From the NCBI RefSeq assembly GCF_007858255.1, contig NZ_VFEU01000006.1:62001-126000 (forward strand): a DNA stretch of 64,000 nt, read 5' to 3'. The notes under the pieces are model-generated. The model did not search any database. It saw nothing but the letters and a program-made list of their open reading frames with translations, and was not told where the DNA came from. The stretch is from Pseudomonas rhodesiae. GTDB taxonomy: Bacteria; Pseudomonadota; Gammaproteobacteria; Pseudomonadales; Pseudomonadaceae. This document shows positions 15,726 through 23,919 of the stretch, piece by piece; positions within the stretch are counted from its first letter, which is position 1, and each line of letters starts with the position of its first letter. The position numbers were made by a program, and so were the translations under genes.

Positions 15726-16943
15726 ATGGAAAGTGCATACGACTACGAATCCCCGGTGATTCAGGGCTTGCTCGACACCGACTACTACACCTTCACCATG
15801 ATGCAAGCGGTGTTGCACCAGCACCCCAACGTGGATGTCGAATACAACTTCATCGTGCGTTCCAAGGAAAAGCTCGGCCACTTGATCCCCGAACTGCGCG
15901 CCGAGCTGGAAAAACTCGCTGGCCTGCAAATGCGCGAAGGCGAGCTGCGCTTTTTGTTCAACCCGCGTTTTCGCGAATACCTTACACCCGACTACGAGCG
16001 CTTCCTCGGTCTGTTCCGCTTCAACCTGCGCTATATCCATGTGAGTGAAGTGGACGGCCAGCTCAACATCCGCGTGATCGGCCCGATGCTGCACTGCATC
16101 ATGTTCGAGCAACCGGTGCTGGCCCTGGTCAGCGAACTGCGCAACCGCGATAAATACCCCGACGTGACCCTGGAAGACGTCACCCGCAAGCTCTATCAGA
16201 AATTCGACTGGCTGGAAAAAAACCTCAGCCGCGACGAACTCGCCGACCTGCGGGTGTCCGATTTTTCCACCCGTCGGCGCCTGTCGTTCAAGGCCCAACG
16301 CGAAGTGGTCGACATCATGCGCCGCGATTTCCCCGGCCAGTTTGTCGGTACCAGCAACGCCCACCTGGCCTACGAGTTTGACCTGCCGCTGATCGGCACC
16401 ATGGCCCACCAATGGCTGATGGTGCACCAGCAACTGGGGCGCCTGCGCGAAAGCCAGAACGCCGCGCTGGAAAACTGGGTACGTGAATACCGCGGCCGCC
16501 TCGGCATTGCCTTGACCGACTGCATCAGCACCGATTTTTTCCTCAAGGATTTCGACCTGTACTTCGCCAAGCTCTACGACGGCCTGCGCCAGGACTCCGG
16601 TGATCCCATCGTGTGGGCCGATAAAGTGCTGGCCAGATACAAGGAACTCGGCATCGACCCCATGACCAAAGACCTTATGTTTTCCGATGGGCTGAACTTC
16701 GAAAAATGCCTGCCGATCCTGCGCCACATTCGCGGCAAGGCCCGCTTTGGCTTCGGCATGGGCACCAGCCTGGCCTGCGATGTGGACGGCGTGGAGCCGC
16801 TGAGCATTGTGATGAAGCTGGTGCGGGTCCACGGCGAACCGGTGGTGAAGTTCTCCGACGACCCGGTGAAAAACGTCTGCGAAGACGCCTCGTTTTTGCA
16901 GTACGCCGCGCAAGTCTTCAACGTTGGCAAAGTGGAGGTGTGA
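15726..16943 (+). CDS. pncB: Nicotinate phosphoribosyltransferase
   Basis: A 405-aa enzyme that makes nicotinate mononucleotide from nicotinate and PRPP with ATP. Family landmarks are DTDYYTFTMMQAVL near the N-terminus, EYNFIVR, FVGTSNAHLAYEF (the region of the phosphorylated His) and LRQDSGDPIVWADK with GLNFEKCLPILRHI in the PRPP-binding part. The length is normal. An AAGGAGAG site lies before the ATG at 15726. The stop codon is one base away from nadE, whose ribosome site lies inside this gene. Confidence 0.94.
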   Translation: MESAYDYESPVIQGLLDTDYYTFTMMQAVLHQHPNVDVEYNFIVRSKEKLGHLIPELRAELEKLAGLQMREGELRFLFNPRFREYLTPDYERFLGLFRFNLRYIHVSEVDGQLNIRVIGPMLHCIMFEQPVLALVSELRNRDKYPDVTLEDVTRKLYQKFDWLEKNLSRDELADLRVSDFSTRRRLSFKAQREVVDIMRRDFPGQFVGTSNAHLAYEFDLPLIGTMAHQWLMVHQQLGRLRESQNAALENWVREYRGRLGIALTDCISTDFFLKDFDLYFAKLYDGLRQDSGDPIVWADKVLARYKELGIDPMTKDLMFSDGLNFEKCLPILRHIRGKARFGFGMGTSLACDVDGVEPLSIVMKLVRVHGEPVVKFSDDPVKNVCEDASFLQYAAQVFNVGKVEV

Positions 16944-16944
16944 C

Positions 16945-17760
16945 ATGCAAACCCAGGACCGCATCGCTCAGGAGCTGAACATCAACCGCGGGCTGGTCAA
17001 GGGCGGTGAGCCCCAGGAAATCCAGCGCCGCATCGATTTCATCAAACACACATTGCGCCAGTCCGGCTGCACAGCGCTGGTGCTGGGCATCAGCGGCGGT
17101 GTCGACTCGCTGGTGGCGGGCCGCTTGTGCCAGCTGGCCGCCGAACAACTGCGTGACGATGGCTATCCCGCGCGGTTTATCGCCATGCGCCTGCCTTACA
17201 AGAGCCAGGCCGATGAGCACGATGCTCAGGCCTCCCTGGACTTCATCAAGCCGGACCAGATCGACACCCTGAATATCGCCGCCAGTGTCGACGGCTTGAT
17301 GGCCAGCCTGGCGGCCAGCGAAGCCAGCGCCGCGCAGGTGGATTTCATCAAAGGCAACGTCAAGGCCCGTGCCCGCATGATCGCGCAGTACGCCGTGGCC
17401 AACCTGCACAACGGCCTGGTGGTGGGCACCGACCATGCCGCCGAAGCGCTGATGGGCTTCTTCACCAAGTTCGGCGACGGCGCCTGTGACCTGGCGCCGC
17501 TGTCCGGCCTGACCAAGACCCAGGTACGCCTGCTTGGCACCGCACTGGGCGCGCCGGCCAACCTGGTCAAAAAAGCCCCCACCGCCGACCTCGAAGAACT
17601 GGCGCCGGGCAAACTGGACGAAGTCGCTTACGGCTGCACCTATGACGATATCGATGCCTACCTGATGGGCGAACCCGTCAGTGAGCAGGTACGCACGATA
17701 GTGGAAAGCGCCTACCGCAAGACCGCACACAAACGCGCGCTGCCTGTCGTTCCCCTCTAA
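16945..17760 (+). CDS. nadE: NH3-dependent NAD+ synthetase
   Basis: A 271-aa enzyme for the last step of NAD synthesis, amidation of nicotinate adenine dinucleotide. The PP-loop ATP pyrophosphatase motif S-G-G-V-D-S is in LVLGISGGVDSLVAGRL at about residue 52. VGTDHAAEALMGFFTKFGDG, DLAPLSGLTKTQVR and LVKKAPTADLEEL are the typical substrate-binding segments. There is no glutaminase domain, so free ammonia is the donor. GGAGG in the end of pncB precedes the ATG at 16945, which indicates translational coupling. Confidence 0.95.
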   Translation: MQTQDRIAQELNINRGLVKGGEPQEIQRRIDFIKHTLRQSGCTALVLGISGGVDSLVAGRLCQLAAEQLRDDGYPARFIAMRLPYKSQADEHDAQASLDFIKPDQIDTLNIAASVDGLMASLAASEASAAQVDFIKGNVKARARMIAQYAVANLHNGLVVGTDHAAEALMGFFTKFGDGACDLAPLSGLTKTQVRLLGTALGAPANLVKKAPTADLEELAPGKLDEVAYGCTYDDIDAYLMGEPVSEQVRTIVESAYRKTAHKRALPVVPL

Positions 17761-17833
17761 CCTCGTACCCTGTCCGGGACGAGTGGGCTTGCTTATGGTG
17801 AACAGGCTCGCAGATGGTGAGCGAGCGTGCTCC

Positions 17834-17936
17834 CACAGCTAAACTCCTCTGGGCCACCACCCGGCACTCGGTGCATTTGGCCCCATAGCCATAGATCTCT
17901 ACACAAGTTTTAAGGCTGAAATAACTCTGTGGTGAG
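17834..17936 (+). repeat. ~105-bp direct repeat, copy 1
   Basis: A near-identical copy of 18385-18491. Shared text includes GGGCCACCACCCGGC, CTCGGTGCATTTG, ATAGCCATAGATCTCTACAC and GGCTGAAATAACTCTGTGGT, in the same order with a few substitutions and 1-bp indels. Confidence 0.85.
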
Positions 17937-18073
17937 CCCGCTCACCACGAGAACCTCATTTTCTCAGGCTATGTCACCGAAAATATGCAGCCACCAACCC
18001 TAACCACGATGCGAAGCGAGCCGCTCTTGCTCTTGCTTTTGATCTCAGGCGCCCCGTTAACCACGCTGGCCGG

Positions 18074-18175
18074 AATTCGGCATTGATTTGGGGGGTGAAC
18101 CGGCAGGGATGCCGGTTTAGCCGCCCCGCGCCATGGATGGCGCGTGGCGGCGGCCCCCCAAATCAATGTCGGATT
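18074..18175. repeat. Nested palindrome with two inner hairpins
   Basis: Outer arms of 22 bp (18074-18095 and 18154-18175) match at 20 positions around the core ATTGATTTGGGGGG/CCCCCCAAATCAAT. Inside are two perfect 7-bp stems with 4-nt loops: ACCGGCA-GGGA-TGCCGGT at 18099-18116 and CGCGCCA-TGGA-TGGCGCG at 18127-18144. The whole could fold as a three-way junction in DNA or RNA. Confidence 0.8.
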
Positions 18176-18351
18176 ACGGGCACACCGAGCCTAGGCGAGG
18201 TGCCGAGTGGTGGGGCAAAGCGTTATTGGTTACTTTTGGCGCTCTTCCAAAAGTGACCCGCCGTAAGGGCGGAACCCATAGCTGCCGTGACCGCGGCAAC
18301 GGATATGTACTCGTTTTGATCCAACCTCCGGGTCGGCTGTCAGGCCGCCAT

Positions 18352-18372
18352 CGGGGGCAAGCCCCCTCCCAC
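18352..18372. repeat. REP-like element
   Basis: GGGGGC-AA-GCCCCC followed by TCCCAC is the usual core of pseudomonad REP sequences. It is a single unit rather than a paired BIME. Confidence 0.6.
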
Positions 18373-18384
18373 AGCAAGCCCCCT

Positions 18385-18491
18385 CACAGTTAAACTCCTT
18401 TGGGCCACCACCCGGCAACTCGGTGCATTTGACCCCGATAGCCATAGATCTCTACACACGTTTCAAAGGCTGAAATAACTCTGTGGTGAGC
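18385..18491 (+). repeat. ~105-bp direct repeat, copy 2
   Basis: Second copy of the repeat at 17834-17936, same orientation, about 550 bp further on. It ends in GTGGTGAGC, after which the two copies diverge (GGGCTGGCCCC here). It abuts the 3' end of the minus-strand binding-protein gene. Confidence 0.85.
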
Positions 18492-18507
18492 GGGCTGGCC
18501 CCGCGCT

Positions 18508-19539
18508 CTACCGCTCAATCGACCGACTCCACCGCGCGTTCCACTCCGGTCGCGCCTGGTTCACCTGGTCCCAATCAATCGAAATCGCCGTTTGCAAATA
18601 ACCCTGCATCGCCTCCACCCGCGCGCGGGTTTTGTCGGTGGTCGGCGTGGTCGGGTTCGAGGGGATCTGGTCACCTTCCTCCAGCGCCGGCGCCTGGGCT
18701 TCGGCGCTCAGCAGGTAGGCCGCGAGTTTCTGTGCCAGCTCCGGCTGGTCGTTGCGGGCGATTACGCATTCGGCGACGTTGAGCACCACCGCGCCTTCCT
18801 TCGGTTGCGCGTATTCCATCGGTACGCCTAGCAGTTTCTGGGTGGCGACCTGGGTTGGGGTGAGAGGGAAGATCGCGGCTTCGTCGGTCTGCACCATCTC
18901 GGAGATTTTCGCCGAGCTGGCGATGTATTCCAGTACGTTGGGGCCGACGGTTTTCGGCCAGGCCTTGAAGCCGGGGTCTACGTTGGTCTCATCGCCGCCC
19001 TGCAAACGGTTGAACATCAAGAAGCCGTGCAGGCCGAAGGTGGAGGAGGCCAGGGACTGGAACACCACTTTGTCCTTGAAGCGTGGGTCGGCCAGGTCCA
19101 TCCACGACGTCGGGGCGGCCCAGCCTTTTTCCTTGAACAGCCTGGCGTTGTAGCCCAGGCCGGTGACGCCCAGGGTCACGGCCACCGCTTGGTCCTTGAT
19201 TTTCGCCTTGGCCGGGATTTGCTCCAGGGTCGGGCTGGGCGTGAGTTTGTCGCACAGGCCCATGGAAATGGCGCGGTACATGATGCCGTCATCAAGGAAC
19301 ATCACGTGCATCTGCGGGTTGTTTTTATTGGCCTGGACCTTGGCGAGAATGTCCGACGAGGTGCCGGGTACGATCACCACTTTGACGTTGTTGGCCTTCT
19401 CGAACGCGGGCAGTACTTTATCGGCATACACCCGTTCCATGGTGCCGCCGTTCATGCCCAGATACAGCGTCGGCGCGGCATGGGCACCGGCGGCGAACAG
19501 GGCGAGGGTCAAGCAGGACAGCGCATTACGTGGGTTCAT
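18508..19539 (-). CDS. ABC transporter substrate-binding protein (PotD-like, polyamine/opine type)
   Basis: A 343-aa periplasmic binding protein with a Sec signal (ALSCLTLALFAAGAHAAPTL). LYLGMNGGTMERVYADKVLP, FEKANNVKVVIVPGTSSDIL and DEAAIFPLTPTQ belong to the extracellular solute-binding family that includes spermidine/putrescine-type proteins. It is the last gene of a seven-gene minus-strand operon; the ATG at 19539 has GAGAGGA upstream. The oxidase genes in the operon suggest that the ligand is an opine, a hydroxyproline or a similar secondary amine, but the sequence does not identify it. Confidence 0.85.
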   Translation of the reverse strand: MNPRNALSCLTLALFAAGAHAAPTLYLGMNGGTMERVYADKVLPAFEKANNVKVVIVPGTSSDILAKVQANKNNPQMHVMFLDDGIMYRAISMGLCDKLTPSPTLEQIPAKAKIKDQAVAVTLGVTGLGYNARLFKEKGWAAPTSWMDLADPRFKDKVVFQSLASSTFGLHGFLMFNRLQGGDETNVDPGFKAWPKTVGPNVLEYIASSAKISEMVQTDEAAIFPLTPTQVATQKLLGVPMEYAQPKEGAVVLNVAECVIARNDQPELAQKLAAYLLSAEAQAPALEEGDQIPSNPTTPTTDKTRARVEAMQGYLQTAISIDWDQVNQARPEWNARWSRSIER

Positions 19540-19550
19540 GGTTTTTCCTC

Positions 19551-20648
19551 TCAGGCTTGGAATCGACGGATGGAAAACGCTTCGATGGGCTGACGGCTGG
19601 CGCCCGAGCAGACGATCTCTGCCAAGGCTTCACCGACGGCAGGGCCGAGCTGGAACCCGGCGCCGGCAAAGCCGAAACCGTGGAGCAGACCCGGTGTGGT
19701 GCTGCTGGGACCGATCACCGGTTCATGATCGGGCAGGTAACCTTCGGTGCCACTCCAGGTGCGGATCGCCTGGGCGCCCTGAAGAAACGGGTACAGCTCG
19801 GCGGCATTGCGCAGAATCTCCAGCACTGCCGCTTGCCCGGGGCGTGCCTGACGCGGCCCGAGGGCAAAACCACGCCCGCCACCCAGGATGCAATTGCCTC
19901 GCGCCACCTGGCGCGCATAGATCCCGCCGCCTTCGACGCCGGTGCTCACGTCCATCACTACCGGCAGCGGCTCGGTCACCAGCATCGCCGGGTGCGCCGA
20001 GGTGATCGGCACCGGTTCACCGAACTGTGCGGCCACGCTGCCGGCCCAGGCACCGGCACAGTTCAACAGCCATGGCGCGTGCAAGTGCAGGCCATTGGCG
20101 CAGTGCACTTGGAACACGCGGCCATCGTGCTTGATGCGCACCACTTCGGCCTGTTCGTGCACGACCGCACCGTGACACTGCGCCGCGCGGGCAAAGGCCG
20201 GTGACACCAGGCGCGGGTTGGCATGCCCGTCTTCCGGGCACAGCGAGGCGCCGACCGCCACGTCGCCCACCCACGGGAAGCGCGCGCGCAGTTCGGCGCG
20301 ATCCAGCAGTTGCAGGCCCAGATCAAACTCGCGGGTGCGCTCGGCGTAGGCGTGCAGCGCGGCGAAATCGGCGGCGCTGCGGGCCAATTTCAGATGCCCG
20401 CAGCGCACGTATTCGCCGTCGATGCCGATCAAACCCGGTAACTCGCCCCATAACTGATGGGCGCGCTGCGACAGTGGCAATTGATGCAGGGGCCGACCCT
20501 GGCGGCGCACGCCGCCGTAATTGACGCCGCTGGAATGGGAGCCGCAAAAGTCACGCTCCACCAGCGTCACGCGCTGGCCTTTTTGGGCGAGCATCAACGC
20601 CGCCGAAGCGCCAACAATACCGCCCCCCAGCACGATCACGTCGCTCAT
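19551..20648 (-). CDS. FAD-dependent oxidoreductase, beta subunit of a hydroxyproline/opine dehydrogenase-type complex
   Basis: A 365-aa DAO-family flavoprotein. The FAD-binding G-x-G-x2-G is in VIVLGGGIVGASAALML at the N-terminus, followed by the acidic residue of strand 2 (VTLVERDF). The C-terminal FGFAGAGFQLGPAVGEALAE closes the FAD site. It should carry the substrate-oxidising flavin of a heterotrimer with the 447-aa and 96-aa proteins encoded just upstream. Its ATG overlaps the stop of the preceding gene as ATGA. By family, the substrate is a secondary amine such as an opine, D-hydroxyproline or an N-alkyl amino acid; HcnC is a more distant relative. Confidence 0.83.
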   Translation of the reverse strand: MSDVIVLGGGIVGASAALMLAQKGQRVTLVERDFCGSHSSGVNYGGVRRQGRPLHQLPLSQRAHQLWGELPGLIGIDGEYVRCGHLKLARSAADFAALHAYAERTREFDLGLQLLDRAELRARFPWVGDVAVGASLCPEDGHANPRLVSPAFARAAQCHGAVVHEQAEVVRIKHDGRVFQVHCANGLHLHAPWLLNCAGAWAGSVAAQFGEPVPITSAHPAMLVTEPLPVVMDVSTGVEGGGIYARQVARGNCILGGGRGFALGPRQARPGQAAVLEILRNAAELYPFLQGAQAIRTWSGTEGYLPDHEPVIGPSSTTPGLLHGFGFAGAGFQLGPAVGEALAEIVCSGASRQPIEAFSIRRFQA

Positions 20649-21988
20649 GGCTGCACCTGCACGCCAAACGGCAGCGGCTTGATCGGGGCTTGACCACGTA
20701 GGCGACCGACGTCCTCCACGCTGCGGCCGCTGCGCTCAGCGACAATCTCCGCTGCCGCCAACCCACACAACCGGCCCTGGCAGCGCCCCATGCCGACGCG
20801 GCAGTGGGCCTTGACCCGATTGATCTCCCAGTGACCGTCGTCCACCACCGCGCGGATATCGCCGGCGCTGACTTCTTCGCAGCGACACACGGTCAGATTG
20901 TCCGGCGCTTGTGCCGCCCACTTTTCTGGAAAGGGAAACGCGGTCTCCAGCCCCAGGCGAAAGCGCTGGATGCGCGCCAATTGCTGTTCCAGCACGGCGG
21001 GCCTGTGCCGATCGGTGGCGACGCCGGCGTCTTCCAGTAGCGCCAGCGCCGCGCGTTCGCCGGCCATTTGCGCAGCGTCCGCGCCCATGATTGCGGCGCC
21101 GTCACCTGCCAGGTATACGCCGTTTACGCTGCTGCGTCCGGCGCTGTCGCGGGTGGGCAGCCAGGCGCGGTTCAAGGGGTTCCAGGCGAATGCACAACCG
21201 AGCAGATCGGCCAGTTGGGTTTCGCTGCGCAGGGCATGGGCGAAGGCGACGGCGTCGCAGGCGAGGGTATGGGCGCCCCAACGAATGCCGCTGACCCGTT
21301 GCACACCGTCGATCTGCGCCAGCGTCGCGCCCTGATGCACAGGTACCCCGTGGGCCGTCAGCCAGGCGCGGTAGTACATGCCCTTGGCCAGCGTCGCCGG
21401 TTGCCCGAGCAGGGCCGGCAGCGCGCGGCACTGGGCGCTGAACGGGGCGCTGTCGAGCACCGCTACCACCGTCGCACCGGCCTTGGCATATTGGTATGCC
21501 ACCAAATACAACAAAGGCCCGCTGCCACACAGCGCCACCCGCTCACCGATGGCGCAGCCCTGGTACTTCAAGGCGATCTGCGCCGCGCCCAGGCTGTAGA
21601 CACCGGGCAAGGTCCAACCGGGCACCGGCAGGATACGGTCGGTGGCGCCGGTGGCGACGATCAGCCGCGAATACTCGACGCTGTCGGCGCGGTTATCCGT
21701 GAGTAGGTCCAGGCGCTGGTCCTCGGCATTCCACACCAGGGTGCGTGGCCGATAGTCGATCAAGGGGGCCAACTCATCCAGGGTGCGATGCACGGCCTGG
21801 GCCTTGCCCGCTTCGAAGCCATAGAGCTGCTGGGCGGTGCGCTGGAAGCCTTCGGGTTGGCGCCGATAAATCTGCCCGCCGCCGCGCAGCCCTTCGTCCA
21901 CCAGGCAGGCGCGGATGCCGTAATCGAGCAGGGTGCGCGCCGCGCTGATGCCCGCCGGGCCTGCGCCTACAATCACCACCGGTTTCAT
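20645..21988 (-). CDS. FAD/NAD-binding oxidoreductase, alpha subunit with C-terminal BFD-type [2Fe-2S] domain
   Basis: A 447-aa flavoprotein. FAD motif VVIVGAGPAGISAARTLLDY at the N-terminus and a second nucleotide motif (ERVALCGSGPLLYLVAYQYA) near residue 165. The C-terminal 85 residues carry VCRCEEVSAGDIRA and AHCRVGMGRCQGRLC, with the cysteines of a BFD-like Fe-S domain. This is the architecture of opine oxidase subunit A, hydroxyproline dehydrogenase alpha and HcnB. I chose the ATG at 21988, which overlaps the upstream stop as ATGA and starts directly at the FAD motif. Confidence 0.85.
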   Translation of the reverse strand: MKPVVIVGAGPAGISAARTLLDYGIRACLVDEGLRGGGQIYRRQPEGFQRTAQQLYGFEAGKAQAVHRTLDELAPLIDYRPRTLVWNAEDQRLDLLTDNRADSVEYSRLIVATGATDRILPVPGWTLPGVYSLGAAQIALKYQGCAIGERVALCGSGPLLYLVAYQYAKAGATVVAVLDSAPFSAQCRALPALLGQPATLAKGMYYRAWLTAHGVPVHQGATLAQIDGVQRVSGIRWGAHTLACDAVAFAHALRSETQLADLLGCAFAWNPLNRAWLPTRDSAGRSSVNGVYLAGDGAAIMGADAAQMAGERAALALLEDAGVATDRHRPAVLEQQLARIQRFRLGLETAFPFPEKWAAQAPDNLTVCRCEEVSAGDIRAVVDDGHWEINRVKAHCRVGMGRCQGRLCGLAAAEIVAERSGRSVEDVGRLRGQAPIKPLPFGVQVQP

Positions 21989-22275
21989 GCTGTACGCCCC
22001 GGATCGCGGCGGATCGCCTGGCCTTCTTCCAGCAGGGTCGAACAGGCCCGCACGCGCCGGCCGTCCTCCAGCCGCACCCAGCAATCCTGGCAGGCGCCCA
22101 TCAGGCAAAACCCGGCGCGGCGCTCGGCGCTAAAGTCGCTGCCGCGCAGGTGTTCGCTGCAGGTCAGCACGGCGGTCAGCAGGGTGTCGCCGAGCAAGGC
22201 GCTGGCCGGCTGACCGTCGAGGGTAAACGCGACCACAGGGCGCGCGGTTTCGGCCAAGCGTTTGAACAGGCCCAT
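21985..22275 (-). CDS. (2Fe-2S)-binding small subunit, gamma
   Basis: A 96-aa ferredoxin-like protein (HcnA/opine oxidase gamma type). The cluster ligands fit the cysteines of GFCLMGACQDCWVRL plus the later RACST, in C-x4-C-x2-C...C spacing; TLLTAVLTCSEHLRG precedes them. The start is the ATG at 22275, which overlaps the permease stop by one base (TGATG); the TTG one codon upstream is not needed. It passes electrons between the two flavoprotein subunits. Confidence 0.82.
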   Translation of the reverse strand: MGLFKRLAETARPVVAFTLDGQPASALLGDTLLTAVLTCSEHLRGSDFSAERRAGFCLMGACQDCWVRLEDGRRVRACSTLLEEGQAIRRDPGRTA

Positions 22276-23069
22276 CAATGTTTCCCCACCAGTACGCGGT
22301 CCAGGCCATAGACCCGGTCCAGCAGAATCATGGTCGCCGCCGTCAGCGCGATCACCAGCGCCGACACCGCCGCCATCATCGGATCGATGGATTCGGTGGC
22401 GTACACGTACATGCGCACCGGCAGGGTTTGGGTCGCCGGCGAGCTGACGAAAATCGACAAAGTCACTTCATCGAAACTGTTGATAAACGCCAGCAGCCAG
22501 CCGCCGGCCACGCCGGGCAGGATCATCGGCAGGGTGATCTGGCGAAACAGCGTAAAGCGGCCGGCCCCCAAGGATTCGGCGGCCTGCTCGGCGCTGCGGT
22601 CGATGCCGATGGCCGCCGCCAGCACCAGGCGCAGCACGTACGGGGTGATGATCACGACGTGGGCGAGCATCAGCCAAGTGAAGCTGCCGTTCACTCCCAT
22701 CAAGGCGAACAGGCGCAGCATCGCCACTCCCAGCACCAGGTGCGGAATGATGATCGGCGACAGGAACAAGGCGCTGAAAAAGTCGCGCCCCGGAAACGAG
22801 TAGCGACTGATCGCCAACGCCGCCGGCACTGCGATCAGCGTGGCCAGGGTCGCGGCGCTGAACGCCAGGATCAGGCTGTTGTAGAACGCCTGGATAAAGT
22901 CGGCACGCTCGAACACCGCGCGGAACCAGCGCAGGGAGAAACCCTGGGTCGGCAGACTCAAGGTGTTCTCCGGGGTAAACGCCACCAGGCATACCACCAC
23001 CAGCGGCGCCATCATGAACAGCACCACCAAGCCATGGAAGCCGAGGGCCAAAGGACCGTTTCTGGACAT
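22275..23069 (-). CDS. ABC transporter permease (PotC-like)
   Basis: A 264-aa inner-membrane permease with six hydrophobic segments. The EAA loop facing the ATPase is visible as EQAAESLGAGRFTLFRQITL, with LPMILPGVAGGWLLAFINSF after it. It belongs to the PotC/CysW-type binding-protein-dependent transport domain family. It starts 4 bp after the other permease and overlaps the Fe-S subunit gene, so it is in the same operon. Confidence 0.9.
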   Translation of the reverse strand: MSRNGPLALGFHGLVVLFMMAPLVVVCLVAFTPENTLSLPTQGFSLRWFRAVFERADFIQAFYNSLILAFSAATLATLIAVPAALAISRYSFPGRDFFSALFLSPIIIPHLVLGVAMLRLFALMGVNGSFTWLMLAHVVIITPYVLRLVLAAAIGIDRSAEQAAESLGAGRFTLFRQITLPMILPGVAGGWLLAFINSFDEVTLSIFVSSPATQTLPVRMYVYATESIDPMMAAVSALVIALTAATMILLDRVYGLDRVLVGKH

Positions 23070-23073
23070 GTGT

Positions 23074-23919
23074 CTAAACCCCCAGGGACTTTTTGTAACG
23101 GCTTTCGAGCAGGCGGTTCCAGCTCAGCATGATCAGCAGATTGACCAGCAACAGCACCACCGCGATGGTCGCGCCCATGGGCCAGTTGAGTTCCGAGAGG
23201 TACTGGTCGTACACCACGGTGGCGACCATTTTCAGGCGGCGTCCGCCGAGCAGGCCGGGGATCGCGAACGAACTGGCGGCCAGGCCGAACACAATCAGGG
23301 TGCCGGACAGCAACCCCGGCATCACCTGGGGTAACACGATCTTGCGCATCACCGTGGCCTGGCTGGCGCCAAGGGACAGCGCCGCCTGCTCGGCCGACGG
23401 GTCGAGCTTTTGCAGCGAGGTCCATACCGGAATGATCATGAACGGCAGCATCACATGCACCAGCGCGATGATCACCGCGAACGGCGTGTACAACAGCTTC
23501 ACCGGGCGCCCGCCGAGTAGTTGAATCAATTGGTTGACCAGGCCATCGGCCCCCAACAGCAGGCTCCAGCCGAACGCGCGCACCACCACCGATATCAGCA
23601 GCGGGGTGAGGATCAGGATCAGAAAGATCGAGCGCCACGGTGTGCCCATGCGGCTGAGGATGTAGGCCTCCGGCACGCCGATCACCACGCACAGCAAGGT
23701 GACCAACGCGCTGATCCAGAACGTGCGCCAGAAGATCTCGTAGAAATACGCATCGCTGAACAGCGCCAGGTAATGGGCGAGGGTCCACTCATGGGCCTTC
23801 ACCCCCACTTGGTAGTCGAACACGTTGAACGACAGCACCAGGGTCAGCCCCAACGGCAGGATCAGCAGCCCGGTAAACAGCAGCAGCGCCGGCAGTGACA
23901 GCAGATAGCCCCGACTCAT
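23074..23919 (-). CDS. ABC transporter permease (PotB-like)
   Basis: A 281-aa permease starting MSRGYLLSLPALLLFTGLLI, with six transmembrane segments and the EAA loop EQAALSLGASQATVMRKIVL followed by PQVMPGLLSGTLIVFGL. The start at 23919 overlaps the ATPase gene stop as ATGA; the open frame further upstream lies inside the ATPase gene. It pairs with the PotC-like permease to form the translocation pore. Confidence 0.9.
   Translation of the reverse strand: MSRGYLLSLPALLLFTGLLILPLGLTLVLSFNVFDYQVGVKAHEWTLAHYLALFSDAYFYEIFWRTFWISALVTLLCVVIGVPEAYILSRMGTPWRSIFLILILTPLLISVVVRAFGWSLLLGADGLVNQLIQLLGGRPVKLLYTPFAVIIALVHVMLPFMIIPVWTSLQKLDPSAEQAALSLGASQATVMRKIVLPQVMPGLLSGTLIVFGLAASSFAIPGLLGGRRLKMVATVVYDQYLSELNWPMGATIAVVLLLVNLLIMLSWNRLLESRYKKSLGV

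Larger units (their letters stand above)
17761..18507. other. 747-bp non-coding block of palindromes and direct repeats
   Basis: No credible gene lies between nadE and the convergent binding-protein gene; the open frames here run through palindromes. The block contains two ~105-bp direct repeats near its ends, a 102-bp nested palindrome, a hairpin at 18228-18258 (GGTTACTTTTGG with CCAAAAGTGACC, 11 of 12 pairs), a second small hairpin at 18258-18272 (CCGCC-GTAAG-GGCGG) and a REP-like stem at 18353-18366. A 9-bp hairpin (GTGGTGAGC/GCTCACCAC, 17929-17948) may terminate the NAD operon. Confidence 0.7.

Noticed and set aside
18133..18393. Open frames of 60-90 codons in the non-coding block
   Set aside because: They run through palindromes and REP-like sequence, on both strands at once, and have no ribosome sites.
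17929..18507. CRISPR array
   Set aside because: The repeats here are two long direct copies and palindromes, not short evenly spaced repeats with unique spacers.
19551..22275. Hydrogen cyanide synthase hcnABC
   Set aside because: The three subunits share architecture with HcnABC, but the genes sit in an ABC importer operon with an IclR regulator, and their order is gamma-alpha-beta between transporter genes; opine/hydroxyproline-type oxidase fits better.
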